In this document: one piece after another, positions 61,357 to 64,000 of the stretch
Numbering within the stretch: position 1 is the first letter of the stretch
How the letters are laid out: each line of letters starts with the position of its first letter
Assembly (NCBI RefSeq): GCF_963583255.1
Contig: NC_084815.1
Location: 19,070,807 to 19,134,806, forward strand
Source: Pyrus communis
Lineage: Eukaryota; Streptophyta; Magnoliopsida; Rosales; Rosaceae
Direction: 5' to 3'
Length of the DNA: 64,000 nt
Notes under the pieces: model-generated
What the model was told of the DNA's origin: nothing
The model's database searches: none
The model's input: only the letters and a program-made list of their open reading frames with translations
Made by a program: the position numbers and the translations under genes

Positions 61357-62358
61357 GGGTAAAGTACAAAAAACTACCTCAGTTATTGATGTCACGACAC
61401 TTTCATATCTTATCTTTTTAAAATGACAATGTCATACCTCATCTTACGAATTTGTGTCAATGTCATACCTCCGTCAGTTTTTCTGTTAAGTGCTGACGTG
61501 GCTAAATATGGGGACCACTCACTAATCCAACTGGATTAAAATATAATTAAATATATTTTTTAATAATTAAAAATTTTAAAAAAAATTATATTAAATCTCT
61601 CTCTCCCCCCATCTCTCTCGCCTCTCTCTTTTCTTTCCATCCCCAAAACACCGTCACGTCATTCGACTCTACCAACGCATTCACGGCATCCTCATGCGCC
61701 TTGACCGACTCGACGCAGCGGAGATTTGAGTCCTGCCAAATCTTCAGGCTCGACGCAGTAGAGATCTAGAGGCATTTCTCGTGGCCCGCTGCGACGTATA
61801 AGAGGTTGTGGTTGACGGCAAGGTAGGTGATTGAAAGGGAGGGGTGGCGGGGTGGGAGAGTGGCGAAGCAGAGGTGGGAGACAGAAAGGTCGAAGGGCTC
61901 TAGATGGGAGAGTTTTTGGAGGGAGAGGTTGAGCAGAGAAGATGGGAGCGGGGGGAAGAAAGGGTGAGGGGGAGGAAGGTTGGGGGGGATGGGTAGGAAG
62001 GGTGGGAAGGTTTTGGGGATGCAAGGTGGGTGTCCAGAAAGAGAGAGAAGAAAGGCGAGAGAGAGAGGAGAGAGAGGGTGGATCCACAATTTTATATAAA
62101 AAAATAATTATCTTTTTATATTTTTATATTTTAATTATTAAAAAATATATTTAATTATATTTTAATCCAGTTGGATTAGTGAGTGGCCCCAATATCTAGC
62201 CACGTCAGCACTTAACAGAAAAATTAACAGAAAAACTGACAGAGGTATGACATTGGCACAAATTCGTAAGATGAGGTATGACATTGTCATTTTAAAAATA
62301 TGAGGTATGAAAATGTTATGACACCAATAGTTGAGGTAGTTTTTTTTGTACTTTACCC
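61357..62358. mobile_element. Mutator-like element (Pack-MULE), 1.0 kb, long TIRs
   Basis: The ends GGGTAAAGTACAAAAAA are inverted and the TIRs run for about 220 bp with high similarity (for example GACAATGTCATACCTCATC and CACTCACTAATCCAACTGG in both). ATTTTTTTT flanks both sides (61348-61356 and 62359-62367), a 9-bp target duplication as made by Mutator-type transposases. There is no transposase. The interior (about 61600-62095) holds a captured host-gene fragment. Confidence 0.85.
61625..62089 (-). pseudogene. Captured fragment of a JINGUBANG-like WD40 gene inside the MULE
   Basis: In one minus-strand frame the reading passes from a Pro/Ser/Leu-rich start through LAVNHNLLYVAAGHE (about 61775-61820), a TAG stop (near 61768), ISTASSLKIWQDSNLRC and VESVKAHEDAVNAL (about 61740-61660). 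The second block strongly resembles the WD repeats of the JINGUBANG family (typical form SLKIWRxSDLRCLESVKAHDDAVNA). The first block resembles an earlier blade of the same family, so intervening repeats appear deleted. The end near 61630 runs into TIR-side sequence. A premature stop and the deletion make it a pseudogene fragment. The parental gene is not in this window. Confidence 0.7.
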
Positions 62359-62657
62359 ATTTTTTTTTCTTTTTAAAAAAAGAAAAATGGACCAGCTGGT
62401 GACTTTATCATGACAGTCTACCTCTTCAGAGATCGGGAAAGACTCACAGAGGCATTTCAGCCTCTTTCTGGCTACCATCGTGCAACTCATAAAGGCATTT
62501 CAGCCTCTCCTAGCCATCATCGTGCAACTCACCGAAGCATTTTAGCCTCTCTTACTATCGTGTGATTTATTAGCATTAGGAATCAAACCTGAACATGTCG
62601 TATGAAATACCGGTTTATAATTCATCTCCAACCATTAAACCACCATGTGATGATTTG
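62359..62657 (-). mobile_element. Second copy of the tRNA-derived SINE
   Basis: Shares with the SINE at 21549-21728 the stretch GACTCACAGAGGCATTTCAGCCTCT and the A-rich tail with an AAGAAAA pattern. GAATCAAACCTGAAC occupies the B-box place in diverged form. GCATTTCAGCCTCT recurs three times (about 62452, 62496 and, diverged, 62538), an internal tandem expansion of about 45 bp. TTTGAATTTTTT at 61343-61354 and 62658-62669 may be its target duplication, with the MULE inserted in its tail. Confidence 0.6.
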
Positions 62658-62947
62658 TTTGAATTTTTTCTTAAATAATCCAATTATTGTTAGCGATATT
62701 GTTTAATTCTATGGTCGTTTCTTTTCTTTTCTTATCAGAATTTAATAATGTGGTCCAGTCAAAATGGTACGACTGTTACTTGCCAGTTCCCTTGTTTATA
62801 ATGTTTTCTGAGTTTTGCCGTGTGCACAAGGTTTTGTTTTGCGAGAGCTTCATGTCATCCTAGTCATTTTGCACATTTCAAGGTCATCATTTAATTCCAA
62901 CTACCAAAATACTCTCATTTAATTCACCAAAAAAAGCTATAATTTTA

Positions 62948-63145
62948 GGAAAATGATCAACTTCGGATTTCTTCCTCCTAATCCATCAAGTTCAGGGATC
63001 CAAATATTTGAAATTTGATCAAATAACTACAAACAGGGGTCCAATTTAAAAGTATAATAACTTTAGCCGTTAGACCAAATTTCAATGGTCCGGATCTCCA
63101 AACTTTGTAGATTAAGAGGAAGGGATTCGGAGAGGATCCCTTTCC
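62948..63145. mobile_element. MITE, 198 bp, same terminal family as 15232-15457
   Basis: The ends are GGAAAATGATC (left) and GGAAAGGGATCC (right, reversed). Arms continue as inverted repeats (GGATTTCTTCCTCCTAATC versus GAATCCCTTCCTCTTAATC). A perfect 9-bp duplication ATAATTTTA flanks it (62939-62947 and 63146-63154). No ORF. Confidence 0.8.
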
Positions 63146-63154
63146 ATAATTTTA

Positions 63155-63600
63155 TTTTAGATAGCTATAAGACTCCAGTGTCCTATTTTCTCGCACACAT
63201 TATCATCTCACTCACCATAAAGAGCTAAAAATTTGAAATGTTATTTTGTCATCAACTATTATTTTTAAAATAACCTCTAATATTCTATTTCCCCATCCAC
63301 TATTATGTTTAAAAAATTGAAATGCTATTTCTCAAACAAATCAATCAGCAAATAAATGACTTGTCAAATGCTCTTTGGCTGTGTGATTATGCACTCTAAT
63401 AATGACTATCAATATCCAATTATCATCAATTGCTAGCTTCTTACTCTTTAATTAGAAATGGCTTCTACAGTATTTTGGTCCAAAATTCTACTATCTTCAT
63501 CTTTTATGAATTTTTTGCAAATTCGGCTTATATATGTTCCACTCCTTTTGCAATAATGTAAGTCTAGGGGCTCCTAGTACCTTTTAACCTATTATTATTA
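63155..63600. other. Intergenic; nothing recognised
   Basis: AT-rich sequence without coding features or clear repeat ends. Confidence 0.45.
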
Positions 63601-63606
63601 TTATTA

Positions 63607-63960
63607 CTAGCATTTGTCTACACACTTTGTGTGTATGAACACATTTTTTTTTAGAAAATGAGAAGGAGAGAGGGAGAGAGAGAATGTGGGGGGAGTGGGA
63701 GGTTTTTGTTTTTGGTTTTTTTTTTATTTATTATTTTATTAATATTGAAGGTATTTTAACATCACCTGTAGGTGAGGTTTCAATAAAAAAACAGGAAATT
63801 TTGGACTGTGAAATTACATTTTTGCCCATCATTTTTTTGTGTGATAGAAGACTAAGTAGTATTTTCACCCTCTTTTGGTTGACAAAGAGGGTTTCATTAA
63901 TTAATAGAGATTATTATTATTATATATCTTTTAAGGTTTTTATTGATTATTTTGCAAATG
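63607..63960 (-). mobile_element. Helitron-like element, second copy, reverse orientation
   Basis: Read on the minus strand it ends with the perfect hairpin ACACAC-AAA-GTGTGT, then AGACAAATG and CTAG before T (63607-63610). The body matches 39655-40017 (AAATGATGGGCAAAAATGTAA, TATTGAAACCTCACC, CTCCCTCTCTCCTTCTC). Its 5' end is unresolved and may lie at or beyond the window edge. Confidence 0.5.
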
Positions 63961-64000
63961 AACAAACTTGTAATTAAAAAGTGGATGGAGAGATATAACA

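Overview
The window is plant nuclear DNA from a dicot. It has GT-AG introns, AT-rich intergenic DNA and many plant transposable elements. The SINE families and the Tat-type retroelements look like those of Rosaceae, especially the apple/pear group; that placement is inference from remembered families, not a search.

Four ordinary genes form the backbone: a TMEM120/TMPIT-like membrane protein (10573-14588, +), a GTL1-type trihelix transcription factor (25527-28733, -), a GT31/DUF604 fringe-related glycosyltransferase (36954-38982, -) and a receptor-like kinase (58008-60545, -). From memory, Arabidopsis At1g33230, At1g33240 (GTL1), At1g33250 and At1g33260 are the same four families in the same order, so this looks like a conserved microsyntenic block whose spacers were inflated by transposons. 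They share no obvious pathway. One small possible gene (31329-31508, +) lies between them.

Region by region: 1-9204 is the 5' part of a reverse-oriented Ty3/gypsy Tat-like element cut by the window edge. A ~1.8 kb LTR sits inside it, and a Cassandra solo LTR carrying a 5S rRNA-like domain sits inside that LTR. After the TMEM120 gene comes a SINE split by a 5.0 kb Ty1/copia element (16538-21548). 21744-25440 holds fold-back elements and a LINE remnant. GTL1 and its GA-rich leader follow. 31510-36600 is a field of MITE-like repeats, SSRs and a SINE. Beyond the glycosyltransferase lie a Helitron-like end, a PIF/Harbinger-like element and a second, complete but internally deleted Tat-like element (41338-47661, TSD ATATG). 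A decayed Ty1/copia element occupies about 50.3-56.0 kb. The kinase gene follows, with a MITE-like repeat and an 18-G run in its intron.

Downstream of the kinase, 61357-62358 is a Mutator-like element with ~220-bp terminal inverted repeats and a 9-bp duplication. It encloses a broken fragment of a JINGUBANG-like WD40 gene (a Pack-MULE) and appears to have landed in the A-tail of a SINE. A MITE and a reverse Helitron-like copy close the window.

The most noteworthy items are the Pack-MULE, the nested insertions whose order can be read from target-site duplications, and the spliced antisense ORF shared by the two Tat-like copies. I saw no CRISPR array, prokaryotic operon or convincing tRNA or rRNA gene.
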